Assembly: GCF_001746295.1 (NCBI RefSeq)
Contig: NZ_MJAH01000019.1
Span: 1 to 64,000, forward strand
Direction: 5' to 3'
Length of the DNA stretch: 64,000 nucleotides
Source of the DNA: Streptomyces sp. LUP47B
GTDB taxonomy: Bacteria; Actinomycetota; Actinomycetes; Streptomycetales; Streptomycetaceae
Shown: in pieces, positions 8,242 to 16,444 of the stretch
Layout: each line of letters begins with the position of its first letter
Numbering within the stretch: position 1 is the first letter of the stretch
Notes under the pieces: generated by a model
Database searches by the model: none
Seen by the model: the letters and a program-made list of their open reading frames with translations, nothing else
Told to the model about the DNA's origin: nothing
Position numbers and translations under genes: made by a program

Positions 8242-8646
8242 GCCCCCTGCTCGCGGTGGAGTCCGTCCCGGCCGCACGGGCGGCGATGGGATCGGGCGCC
8301 CAGCAGACCTTCCGCTACATCGGCTCGTGCGCCGGAGTCGCCCTGACGATCGCCATCGCCACGTCCTCCGGCAGCGGCCTCGCCCACGGCGCGGACATCG
8401 CGATGGTGGTGTCGGCAGTACTGGCCCTGGTGGCGGCGGCGAGCGTGGTGGCACTGCGAGAGCAGTGAACCCCCTCAACGCGGCCGCCCCGCTGCTCGCC
8501 GTGCAGCCCATCCCCGCCGCCCGGGCCGCGACGGGCTCGAGCGCCCAGCAGACCTTCCGCCACATCGGCTCGTGCGCCGGAGTCGCCCTGACGATCGCGA
8601 TCGCCGCCGCCAGTGCCAGCACGTGATGGCGCTGCGAGAGCAATGA
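8017..8646 (+). repeat. Three tandem copies of the MFS gene 3' end
   Basis: Copy A (8017-8241) is the true C-terminus. Copy B (8242-8468) is offset by 227 bp and differs by only a handful of bases, mostly third-codon changes, and ends at its own TGA. Copy C (8469-8646) is more diverged, begins slightly further 5' in the gene (CTCAACGCGGCCGCC matches the region before copy A) and lacks roughly 75 bp internally. Neither B nor C has a start, so both look like relics of duplicated transporter genes or of unequal recombination. Confidence 0.9.
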
Positions 8647-8654
8647 GGAGCGCC

Positions 8655-9452
8655 TCAACGCGGCCGCATCGACACCAGCTTGCCCCACACCACCAGCCGG
8701 TACCGGGACGTGTACTCCGGGGTGCACGTGGTGAGGGTGAGGTAGTAACCGGGCGCGGTGTAGCCGTAGGTGGGGTGGACCGTCGAGCGCGGGACCGGGC
8801 GGATCACTCCCGAGTCGCGGGCCGAGGTCTGGCGGAGGGTCTTGTCCACGGCGTACGTGAAGACCGCGCTCCGCGTCTCCACCCGGACGGTGTCCCCGGG
8901 CGCGAGGCGGTTGATGTACCGGAAGGGCTCGCCGTGGGTGTTGCGGTGCCCGGCGAGCGCGAAGTTCCCGGCCCGGCCCGGCTGTCCGGCGCCGGGGTAG
9001 TGGCCGACGTACCCCTTGTTGAGCACGCTCCGCTTGCCGACGCCCTCGGCGACGGGGACGCGGAGGTGGAGACGGGGGACGGTGAGGATGGCGTACGCCT
9101 GGGACCGGCCCGAGGTCAGGTCGGCGGGGTCCGGCACGGCGGCGCGGAGATCCCGCCCGGCGCGGGCGCCCGGGGACGCCGTAGGCGCCGTAGAAGAGGA
9201 CGCGGACGGGGACCCGGAGCCGGCGGCCGTACCCGAATCCGCTCCCCCGCCCCGCCCCCACTCCCGCTCCAGCGCCTCGACCCCGTGCCGAGCGCCCTCC
9301 TTGGCCTCCCGGTTGGTCCACCACAGCTGGTGCACGACGAGCAGCAGCAGGACGACGCCCGCGGTGACCAGGAGTTCGCCGCCGGTCCACACCGCGCGGC
9401 GGCGACGCTCGCGCCGGCGCCGGGCTCCGTGGTGCATGACGCGCTGCCGCAT
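8655..9452 (-). CDS. Class E sortase
   Basis: A 265-residue membrane-anchored transpeptidase. A basic N-terminus is followed by a single helix (ELLVTAGVVLLLLVVHQLWW), a Gly/Ser/Pro-rich linker (about residues 65-100) and the sortase barrel. The catalytic residues are visible: His in NFALAGHRNTHGEPF, Cys in LTLTTCTPEYTSRYR and Arg in the same strand. Class E enzymes of actinobacteria attach proteins carrying LAxTG-type signals to peptidoglycan. No substrate gene is adjacent, but the protein at 32276-33730 in this window ends with a LAASG-hydrophobic-Arg tail that may be recognised. Confidence 0.93.
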   Translation of the reverse strand: MRQRVMHHGARRRRERRRRAVWTGGELLVTAGVVLLLLVVHQLWWTNREAKEGARHGVEALEREWGRGGGADSGTAAGSGSPSASSSTAPTASPGARAGRDLRAAVPDPADLTSGRSQAYAILTVPRLHLRVPVAEGVGKRSVLNKGYVGHYPGAGQPGRAGNFALAGHRNTHGEPFRYINRLAPGDTVRVETRSAVFTYAVDKTLRQTSARDSGVIRPVPRSTVHPTYGYTAPGYYLTLTTCTPEYTSRYRLVVWGKLVSMRPR

Positions 9453-9734
9453 ACCTCACGCCTCCTCGGCACACCTCCTCGGACGGGGCCGCCCGCACGA
9501 TAAGGGCCGGGCCTTCAACTCACCAGTGCCGAACGCCTCATAGAGCCGGCGGAGCAGTCGACGCGTCCGGCATACCGAACCTCCCCGCAGAACTTCCTCC
9601 ACAGGTTTTAGGAAGGGCTGTCAGAACTCTCGACAACCCCACTGGCCACACCCGATGCTTCGTCGTGGCATGAACGGGGCAGGCCACGACGCGGGTCAGA
9701 AGGCCGCGTCGATCCATCGGAGTTCGGAGTAGCC

Positions 9735-11207
9735 ATGATCCGACGCAGAACGCTGCTGACAGCCGCAGGAGGCACCCTCCTCGGCAGCGCGCTGGCCACC
9801 GGTACCGCCCGTGCGGACGCAACGATCGCGGTCAGCCCGGGGACGTCGTACGGCACTTGGGAGGGCTGGGGCACCTCCCTGGCCTGGTGGGCCAACGTGT
9901 TCGGCGCCCGGGACGACTTCGCCGACATCTTCTTCACCACCAAGTCGACGTCCTACAACGGCACTTCACTCCCCGGCCTCGGCCTCAACATCGCCCGCTA
10001 CAACCTGGGCGCCTCCAGCTGGAACTCCGTGGGCGGCACGTCGATGACCGCCTCGCCGAACATCCCCGCCTTCAAGCAGATCGAGGGCTTCTGGCAGGAC
10101 TGGAACAACGAGGACCCGACGTCGTCGGCGTGGGACTGGACGGCGGACGCGAACCAGCGGGCGATGCTGGTGAAGGCGACGGCGCGAGGTGCGACCTCGG
10201 AGCTCTTCGCGAACTCCCCCATGTGGTGGATGTGCCTGAACCACAACCCCTCCGGCGCCTCCGACGGCGGCAACAACCTCCAGTCCTGGAACTACCGCCA
10301 GCACGCCTCTCACCTGGCGGCCACGGCGCTGTACGCCAAGAACAACTGGGGCGTGAACTTCTCGACGGTCGACGCCTTCAACGAGCCCTCCTCGTCCTGG
10401 TGGACGGCGACCGGCACGCAGGAGGGCTGCCACATGGACGCGACGGTCCAGTCGGCCGTACTGCCGTACCTGCGCAGCGAGTTGAACAACCGCGGCCTGA
10501 CCGGCGTGAAGATCTCGGCCTCCGACGAGACGAGTTACGACCTCGCCCGCACCACCTGGAACTCCTTCAGCTCGACGACGAAGGGGTACGTGAACCGGGT
10601 CAACGTCCACGGCTACCAGGGCTCGGGCGGCCGCCGGGACCTCCTCTACACGGACGTGGTGACCACGGCCGGCAAGGCCCTGTGGAACTCCGAGACCGGC
10701 GACAGCGACGGCACCGGCTACACCATGGCCTTCAACCTCCTCTACGACTTCCGCTGGCTGCACCCCACGGCCTGGGTCTACTGGCAGGTCATGGACCCGT
10801 CGACGGGCTGGGCGATGATCGCGTACGACGAGAGCACCCTCCAGCCGGCCGCGGTCCAGACGAAGTACTACGTCATGGCCCAGTTCGCCCGGCACATCCG
10901 CCCCGGGATGAAGATCATCGACACGGGCGTGAGCAACGCGGTCGCGGCCTACGACTCCTCGGCCAAGCGCCTGGTCATCGTGGCCCTCAACACCTCCACG
11001 TCGGCCCAGACCCTGACGTTCGACCTGTCGAAGTTCACGACGGTCACGGGCGGCTCCGGCGGCCTGGTCCCGCGCTGGAACACGGTGACGACGGGCGGCG
11101 ACAAGTACGTGTCGTACTCCAACACCTTCCTGAGCGGAAAGACGGTGGCCGTGCCGTTCGCGGCGAAGGCTGTGCAGACCCTGCAGATCGACGGCGTGAC
11201 GATCTGA
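9735..11207 (+). CDS. Secreted GH30-like glycoside hydrolase (endo-beta-1,6-galactanase type)
   Basis: A 490-residue exported enzyme. The N-terminus MIRRRTLLTAAGG with TARADA cleavage region looks like a twin-arginine or Sec signal. The catalytic barrel starts with TYGTWEGWGTSLAWWANVFG-like sequence, characteristic of clan GH-A family 30. The likely acid/base is Glu217 (DAFNEPSS) and the likely nucleophile Glu320 (LWNSETGDSD). A beta-sandwich tail (VIVALNTSTSAQTLTFDLS) follows. It probably cuts beta-1,6-linked galactan or related plant glycans outside the cell. It stands alone; no sugar uptake genes are next to it. Confidence 0.88.
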   Translation: MIRRRTLLTAAGGTLLGSALATGTARADATIAVSPGTSYGTWEGWGTSLAWWANVFGARDDFADIFFTTKSTSYNGTSLPGLGLNIARYNLGASSWNSVGGTSMTASPNIPAFKQIEGFWQDWNNEDPTSSAWDWTADANQRAMLVKATARGATSELFANSPMWWMCLNHNPSGASDGGNNLQSWNYRQHASHLAATALYAKNNWGVNFSTVDAFNEPSSSWWTATGTQEGCHMDATVQSAVLPYLRSELNNRGLTGVKISASDETSYDLARTTWNSFSSTTKGYVNRVNVHGYQGSGGRRDLLYTDVVTTAGKALWNSETGDSDGTGYTMAFNLLYDFRWLHPTAWVYWQVMDPSTGWAMIAYDESTLQPAAVQTKYYVMAQFARHIRPGMKIIDTGVSNAVAAYDSSAKRLVIVALNTSTSAQTLTFDLSKFTTVTGGSGGLVPRWNTVTTGGDKYVSYSNTFLSGKTVAVPFAAKAVQTLQIDGVTI

Positions 11208-11307
11208 GGCGGTGGTGCGGGCCGGGCCCTGGCCTCTTCTCCCGTTAACCGGGCCCTGGCCTGCACCTCCCTCTTCTTTGCCACTGATCGGCAGTACGGT
11301 GTCACCC

Positions 11308-12318
11308 ATGCGCCCCGACACGCCTGCCGAGAACGTCGACCACAACGCCGAAGCGGCGCGCCTGGAGCGGACCGCCGACCGGTATCCCGAGGACGCCGAA
11401 GCCCTGCTCCTGCAGGCCGCGGCCCATCTGGAACTGGCCGGCGACCGCCCCGCCGCGTCCTCCCTCTACGACCGGTTGCTGTCCTCGTCCCAGAGCCTGG
11501 AGAACCCCCACCTGGTACGAGCCCTCAAGGCCGCGAACCTCTGGGAGTACGGCCACGAGGCCGAGGCCCGCGCCATCATCGAGGGCGTCCGCGTGGCGGC
11601 CCCCCGGGACCCGGCCCCCTGGGTGATCGTCGCGGAGGCCCTGGAGTCCCACGACGAGCTGGAGCAGGCGCAGGAGACGTTCACGGACGGGGCCCGCGTG
11701 CTCCTGACGGACGTGGCGGAGCCCCCGTACTCCACGCATCCGCTGCTGTTCGGCCGTCACCGCGTCCGCCGCATGCTGGGCCTGGCCCACGACGACTGGG
11801 ACGTGCTGGCGGACACCCTCCACACCTCCCCGGTCTCCCTTGACGAGCTGCACGACCCGAAGCGCGTCTGGTCGCTCGGCTCGGAGAACCCGGCGGAACT
11901 GGAGGCGGAGATCTCCCGCCTGCGCGCGGAACTCGGCACGTTCAGGGAGGCGCTGTCCCGCCCGTTCCCGGTGGCGGTCCTGCACTGGCCCGCCTCCGAA
12001 CTGGCGGAGCTGGTGGACGCCTACCCGTCCCTCTCCTCGGAGTACCCCTCCCACGAGGAGCACCTGGCGACGATAGAGGCCTCCCTGCGCGAACTGTCCG
12101 CCTCCGGCACGCCGAACCTCGGCATCGTGACGGGCACGGTCCCGTCGTACGAGGCCTTCGCGGCATCGGAGCTCATGTCCCCGGCGGAGGCGACACTGCT
12201 CCCCCAGTACGCGACGACCCTGGCGGCCCGGGGCCGCGCGGTGGAGTGGCCGCCACAGCGGGGGACGGCTTGCTGGTGCGGGTCGGGGCGGGTTTATGGG
12301 GAGTGCCACGGGGAGTGA
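11308..12318 (+). CDS. TPR-like protein with C-terminal SEC-C zinc motif
   Basis: A 336-residue cytoplasmic protein. The first 150 residues are helical with TPR-like spacing (DAEALLLQAAAHLELAGDRP, then AWVIVAEALESHDELEQAQE). The C-terminus carries the SEC-C pattern CWCGSGRVYGECHG, which binds zinc in SecA and in many uncharacterised proteins. ATG 11308 starts the conserved region; the upstream in-frame Pro-rich extension was rejected. A strong hairpin terminator follows 8 bp after the stop. Function is unknown; the combination suggests protein interaction. Confidence 0.85.
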   Translation: MRPDTPAENVDHNAEAARLERTADRYPEDAEALLLQAAAHLELAGDRPAASSLYDRLLSSSQSLENPHLVRALKAANLWEYGHEAEARAIIEGVRVAAPRDPAPWVIVAEALESHDELEQAQETFTDGARVLLTDVAEPPYSTHPLLFGRHRVRRMLGLAHDDWDVLADTLHTSPVSLDELHDPKRVWSLGSENPAELEAEISRLRAELGTFREALSRPFPVAVLHWPASELAELVDAYPSLSSEYPSHEEHLATIEASLRELSASGTPNLGIVTGTVPSYEAFAASELMSPAEATLLPQYATTLAARGRAVEWPPQRGTACWCGSGRVYGECHGE

Positions 12319-12325
12319 CGTGGTG

Positions 12326-12354
12326 AGGGGGCCGGGTTGATTCCTCGGCCCCCT
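12326..12354 (+). terminator. Hairpin terminator after the SEC-C protein gene
   Basis: The perfect 9-bp stem AGGGGGCCG / CGGCCCCCT encloses an 11-nt loop and lies just after the stop at 12318. No long T-run follows, as is usual in Streptomyces. Confidence 0.7.
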
Positions 12355-12838
12355 GCTGTCTGAGTTGGGCGAAGCACCACCACCCGAGGCACAGGCGCGC
12401 CCCCACCGGTGGCCAGTCGCTGAGCAAACCCGGCGTGCGTGCCACCGAGACGCGACCGCGCACCTCCACACCGGACCACATGGCAGCCAACGGGTCCTCC
12501 AACTCACCTGGGCCACCCATCCCTCCGGGCCGCCCGCTCGCTTCTCCCCCGTGCTGGAGCCGACTGGGTCAAGGGTCGGCCGCAGGCCGATCGCCGCAGG
12601 GAGCGCCCTTGAGGCAGTGTGCGGAAGCACGACACTGACCAAGAAGCGGGCGGCCCGACGGCAACGACCCGACAATCGGGACCGCCAACGCCCGAACCAC
12701 CCCACCGTAGGCATTGCCCAGACCAGAGCGGCGCAAAGTGTGCGTCACCCCTTGCTTCGCAAACGTAAAAGTTCCTTTCTGGGGGGCTCTCCTCCAAGGA
12801 TGCTGGCCGTCGCGGCGTCTTTTCGAACGGGGAGTGGG
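12355..12838. other. Non-coding gap before the type VII cassette
   Basis: About 480 bp without a credible gene. The reading frames crossing it lack ribosome sites and have poor codon bias. The part nearest the cassette (12760-12780, AAACGTAAAAGTTCC) is AT-rich for this genome and could hold a promoter, but no clear -10/-35 pair was found. Confidence 0.4.
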
Positions 12839-13174
12839 ATGGGCGGGCAGTTCGGGGTGGACCCCGACACACTGACGGACCTGGCGAGCAGGCTCGACAG
12901 GGAAGCTTCGGGCCTTGCCGGGCCGATCCGGACGTTCTCGGGGAGCACCGCGGAGATCGGGGACGCGTTCGGACTGCTCGGAGCCTGTGACGGGGCAGCG
13001 GAGAAGTACCGCCAACTCCTGGAGAACACGGCCAAGGCGCTCGGACACCTTCCGGACGTCCTGAGCAGCGACGCCGACCGGCTGCGGCTGAACGCCACCC
13101 ACTACGCGCACTCGGACCAGACCGCGCTCGGTTATCTGCATACCGCGGCCCGCACCTTGGGCGGCCCCGCGTGA
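12839..13174 (+). CDS. ESX-1-like / EspC-type WXG100-related secreted protein
   Basis: A 111-residue small helical protein. ATG 12839 has GGGGAG directly upstream. Sequence MGGQFGVDPDTLTDLASRLD followed by two long amphipathic helices resembles the DUF2580/EspC group of type VII secretion proteins; the loop between helices has GDAFG in place of WxG. Its stop overlaps the GTG of the next gene by 4 bp (GTGA), so the two are translated together. It is probably a partner or chaperone-like co-secreted protein for the larger product. Confidence 0.75.
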   Translation: MGGQFGVDPDTLTDLASRLDREASGLAGPIRTFSGSTAEIGDAFGLLGACDGAAEKYRQLLENTAKALGHLPDVLSSDADRLRLNATHYAHSDQTALGYLHTAARTLGGPA

Positions 13175-14319
13175 GCGTCAACGGCTGGATCGACGGCAAG
13201 GTCCTGGACATCCTCCAGGCGTCCGGCGTGAAACTGCCGGGCGGCGACGGCGACACGCTCCGCTCCATAGCCCGTTCCTGGGACGCCATGGGCACCGAAC
13301 TGGCGGACGTCGTACGGGCCGTGGACTCCGCGATCGCGGGGGTCGACCGGCAGGGCTGGCACGGGGCCGCGCGGAACGCCTTCGAGAAGCACTGGGGTGA
13401 ACAGAAGCAGGTCATCCAGGAGATCGCGGGCAACTTCCATCACGTGGCCGACGGGCTGCGGTCCTACGCCGACGAGATCGACGGGATCAACAAGGAGATC
13501 ATCGACATCTGCGTCGAGATCGCCGAGATGGAGATCGCCGGGGTCGCCCTGTCGTTCTTCACCGGATTCGTCTCCGACCTCGTCGCGAACACCGCCGTGG
13601 CAGCACGGGTCGCCCGGGTCGTCGACCTGGTGAAGCTCTTCTCCTCAGCGGCGGAGAAGGTGGCCGCCCTGATCGAGAGGTTCTGCGTTCTCACCGAGGA
13701 GTCGGCCGCCTTCGTGGAGAAGATGCTCACGACCGGGGCCGAATTCCTCGGAGACCTCTCCAAGAAGGGACTCCAAGGCTTCGCCACGAACTTCGTCGCC
13801 GACTCGGCCAGCATGATGGGCAGCCAGGCGCTCAGCGGCCAGCCGGTCACCGTGGGCCAGGACCTCTCCACGAGCAGCAAGGAGGCCTTGGGCACAGCCG
13901 CGTTCACCGCAGGGGGCGCGTCACTGGCGGAAGGCGCCCACCTGACGGGCGCGGTCGGCAAGGTGCTGAGCGGCGAAGGCCGGGCCGGCAACGCCGCCAA
14001 CGGCGCGCTCGGCAACATCAGCGGCGGCCTCACGGCCGACCTGTGGAACCACGTGAGCGGTGCGACCGTGGCGGACGACGCGCTGACCAACGCGGTGACC
14101 GGGGCCACGGGGAACGCCTCCAACGATGCCCGCTTGCGTCATCTGGAGGAGCACGGTGGCCTCGGGGGCGAGCACCTCAGCGACCAGGGGCGCCTCGCCG
14201 ACTCGGCGTATCGGAACTCCTCCGCCACCGGCCTCAACACGGCGGTCTACGCGGCGGGCGCCGGCATCGAGTCGGATGTCCAGGGTCTGGCCAAGGACAT
14301 CGACAACGAGAGCGAGTGA
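13171..14319 (+). CDS. Putative type VII secreted protein with WXG100-like N-terminus
   Basis: A 382-residue protein starting with GTG at 13171. Residues 1-125 are long helices with the WxG turn GWHGAARNAFEKHWGEQKQ, typical of T7SS targets. Residues 125-175 are hydrophobic (VALSFFTGFVSDLVANTAVA), like the translocation region of polymorphic toxins. The rest is Gly/Ala/Asn-rich and ends acidic (DIDNESE) with no recognisable enzymatic domain. It could be a toxin whose effector domain is novel, or a toxin remnant without a warhead. No immunity gene is obvious, except possibly the following small membrane protein. Confidence 0.7.
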   Translation: MSVNGWIDGKVLDILQASGVKLPGGDGDTLRSIARSWDAMGTELADVVRAVDSAIAGVDRQGWHGAARNAFEKHWGEQKQVIQEIAGNFHHVADGLRSYADEIDGINKEIIDICVEIAEMEIAGVALSFFTGFVSDLVANTAVAARVARVVDLVKLFSSAAEKVAALIERFCVLTEESAAFVEKMLTTGAEFLGDLSKKGLQGFATNFVADSASMMGSQALSGQPVTVGQDLSTSSKEALGTAAFTAGGASLAEGAHLTGAVGKVLSGEGRAGNAANGALGNISGGLTADLWNHVSGATVADDALTNAVTGATGNASNDARLRHLEEHGGLGGEHLSDQGRLADSAYRNSSATGLNTAVYAAGAGIESDVQGLAKDIDNESE

Positions 14320-14322
14320 ACA

Positions 14323-14589
14323 GTGCACGGTGGGCTCGGGGACATGATCCTCGCGGGGGTCGCGCACAACAATCCGGACCACACCTCCGGCTGGAGGAGC
14401 TTCTTCGCGGCGTTGATCGTGATCGCCGGGGGTGCGTTCGTGCTCGCGGGTGCGGTCGCGGGGATCACCGCATGGCGTGGCGCGCAGCGGCCCGGCGCAA
14501 GGAGCCTGCGGGGTGCGCTGTTCGCCACGACAGGGCTCTTCGTGGCGGTGGGCCTGGCGATCGGCGCGATCGGCGTGTGGATGTACTGA
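14323..14589 (+). CDS. Small two-helix membrane protein after the T7SS protein
   Basis: 88 residues, GTG start 3 bp after the preceding stop. Two hydrophobic segments: FFAALIVIAGGAFVLAGAVAGI and ALFATTGLFVAVGLAIGAIG, separated by a basic loop (RGAQRPGARSLRG). No known family was recognised. Its tight position in the cassette makes it a candidate membrane immunity or anchoring partner for the 382-residue secreted protein; this is inference from location only. Confidence 0.65.
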   Translation: MHGGLGDMILAGVAHNNPDHTSGWRSFFAALIVIAGGAFVLAGAVAGITAWRGAQRPGARSLRGALFATTGLFVAVGLAIGAIGVWMY

Positions 14590-14672
14590 GCGGCGCCACC
14601 GAGTGAGACACCGCTCAGCGCATGGGCCTCGGGGCCGGGAGGTTCGGTTCGGTTCGGTTCAACGACGTCGGA

Positions 14673-15152
14673 TCAGCCGCACCGGATGTCCGGCGTGCTG
14701 AGGGTGTACTTCACCCCGCCCCGGACCAGCGACCCGCTCAGGTGGATGCACTCGTTGGTCGCATCGAACCAGGTGTAGAGCGGCCCGGCGTAGTAGTGGT
14801 AGTTCTGCGGGTGCTCCGGCGGCGGGTCGGCGACGTAGTCACCGCTCTCGTCGTGGAGGTACAGCGTGATGTTGGACGCCAGACCGTCGTAAGGGCTGGA
14901 GAAGAACTTCGCGCAGTTCCGCTTGGTCGAGGCGTTCCAGTAGGTGCGCGCGTACCCGCCCCCGTTGCTCCCCGAAGGGCTCTTGGCCCAGTAGGACTTG
15001 CCGTCCCAGCTGCCGCTGCACTCAACGGCCGCGGGAGCGGCGGCAGTTGTCGCCCCGCCCGGTGCCGCCTGCGCGGTCGGCGCGGCGACCAGACCGAGCA
15101 TCAGAGCCATGACACCGAGGCCGAGCAGCTGTGTTCTCCGTAAACGCTTCAT
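14673..15152 (-). CDS. Secreted protein resembling spore-associated protein A
   Basis: 159 residues; ATG 15152 is preceded by CAGGAG. The signal peptide MKRLRRTQLLGLGVMALMLG ends near AQAAP. The mature part has four cysteines (VECSG, RNCAK, NECIH, DIRCG), likely two disulphides, and a pattern ARTYWNASTKRNCA ... YYAGPLY ... ECIHLSGSL similar to Streptomyces spore-associated SapA-like proteins. The family's function is unknown. It is a single gene with an AT-rich upstream region of about 145 bp. Confidence 0.6.
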   Translation of the reverse strand: MKRLRRTQLLGLGVMALMLGLVAAPTAQAAPGGATTAAAPAAVECSGSWDGKSYWAKSPSGSNGGGYARTYWNASTKRNCAKFFSSPYDGLASNITLYLHDESGDYVADPPPEHPQNYHYYAGPLYTWFDATNECIHLSGSLVRGGVKYTLSTPDIRCG

Positions 15153-15296
15153 CCGCAACTCCTGTGGTGAGATGTCGCTAATCCGGTACATGACAGATGG
15201 CACTCGAAATGCTCCGCTTGTCGCGGCGCCAACACCCGGCTTTTCACGAAATCTCCGCCGTATCGGACCGACGAACGGACGCCTCCACCTCGCCGA

Positions 15297-16061
15297 TCAA
15301 CCAGCCCTCATCGCATCCGAGATGGACTTGACCCCACCGTGCACGGTGAGCCCCCCGTCCACGGGAATCTCCGCACCGGTGATGAACGACGACTCGTCAC
15401 TCAGCAGGAACACCACAAGCGGAGCGATGTCGTCAACGGTCCCGCTCCGCCCCAACGGCGTCTCCCCGATGGTCGCGTCCCGGAAAGCGTCCGTAGCCCC
15501 GGCGGTCATCTCGGTCTCGATGTACCCGGGATGCACGGTATTGACCCGAATCCCCCGAGGCCCCAGCTCCATGGCGGCAACCTTCGACACCCCGCGCAAG
15601 GCCCACTTGCTGGCGGTGTAGGCGACCGGGTAGTACCCGGTAAGCGCAGCGGACGACCCGACATTCACGATGGACGCCCCCCTCGTCATCAGCGGGGACA
15701 GGTACTGGATCCCGAGCAACGGCCCTACGGTATTCACGGCCTGCACCTGCGCGAAGTCCTCGGCCCGAACACTGTCGATCCGATCCCGCTGAATGATCCC
15801 GGCGTTGTTGACCAGCCCATGCACCTGGCCGTGGGCCTCCTTGAGCTCGGCGGCGAGCTCAGCCCAGTCACCCTCACGGCTGACATCAAGCCGACGGCAC
15901 TCACTGCCCTCCGGCCGCGCATCGGTTCCGATCACGGTGGCCCCCGCCAGGGCCAAGGCGGCAGCCTCGGCAGCCCCCTGCCCGCGAGCCGCTCCGGTAA
16001 CAACGACGACCTTGCCGGCCAACCGCTGGGCCTGCTGATCACTTTCGGAGATCCGAGTCAT
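15297..16061 (-). CDS. Short-chain dehydrogenase/reductase
   Basis: About 254 residues. Classic SDR: nucleotide motif VVVTGAARGQGAAEA, NNAG motif GLVNNAGI, catalytic Ser in NVGSSAALTG, and YxxxK in YTASKWALRG. The C-terminal VDGGLTVHGG is typical of the family. It is an NAD(P)(H)-dependent enzyme acting on an alcohol or ketone; the substrate is unknown, although this arrangement resembles 3-alpha-(20-beta)-hydroxysteroid dehydrogenase-like SDRs. An upstream ATG at 16091 would add ten residues and has a purine-rich stretch very close to it, so the start is uncertain. Confidence 0.88.
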   Translation of the reverse strand: MTRISESDQQAQRLAGKVVVVTGAARGQGAAEAAALALAGATVIGTDARPEGSECRRLDVSREGDWAELAAELKEAHGQVHGLVNNAGIIQRDRIDSVRAEDFAQVQAVNTVGPLLGIQYLSPLMTRGASIVNVGSSAALTGYYPVAYTASKWALRGVSKVAAMELGPRGIRVNTVHPGYIETEMTAGATDAFRDATIGETPLGRSGTVDDIAPLVVFLLSDESSFITGAEIPVDGGLTVHGGVKSISDAMRAG

Positions 16062-16130
16062 GGCGGAAACATAGCCGTGGCGGGTAAGCATCCCCTTCCC
16101 GCAAGCCTCTTCCCCTTACTCGGCGATCTG

Positions 16131-16364
16131 TCAGCAACCCACCTGTGCCGCAAACGGCTCGGCATGCGTCGGCACCGACGCCACCAACGCGATCCACGAC
16201 CCATCCGCGAACGCCAACTCGAAGCGGCCTCGTTGGAGCACACCCTTAGGATTCGCGCGGACACCGACGATGGCAGTTCGTGGCGCCTCTCCTGCAGGTC
16301 GTCCCCCGTTGGGGCCTGCCAGGCCGTGGCGCGATCTCACCGTCCACCGCCTGAAAATGATCAC
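16131..16364 (-). CDS. Possible small or remnant ORF of 77 codons
   Basis: This reverse-strand frame lies in the 383-bp gap between the SDR and the helicase. Its C-terminal half (GRFELAFADGSWIALVASVP) looks like a real beta-rich sequence, but the start (MIIFRRWTVRSRHG) lacks a convincing ribosome site. It could be the tail of a decayed gene. No family was recognised. Confidence 0.3.
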   Translation of the reverse strand: MIIFRRWTVRSRHGLAGPNGGRPAGEAPRTAIVGVRANPKGVLQRGRFELAFADGSWIALVASVPTHAEPFAAQVGC

Positions 16365-16444
16365 TTTTCTGCGCGACGCCTTCGATTGTCAGTGGTTGCT
16401 GTTAGAACTGATCCCTATCGGTGGGAGAGATCGAAGGAGCAGTC

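Noticed and set aside
12365..12838. Possible gene upstream of the type VII cassette
   Set aside because: Frames lack ribosome sites and normal codon bias; the ESX-like protein has its own clear start at 12839.
14639..14660. TTCGG short tandem repeat after the small membrane gene
   Set aside because: Only four 5-bp copies; common by chance in a GC-rich genome and without other signals.
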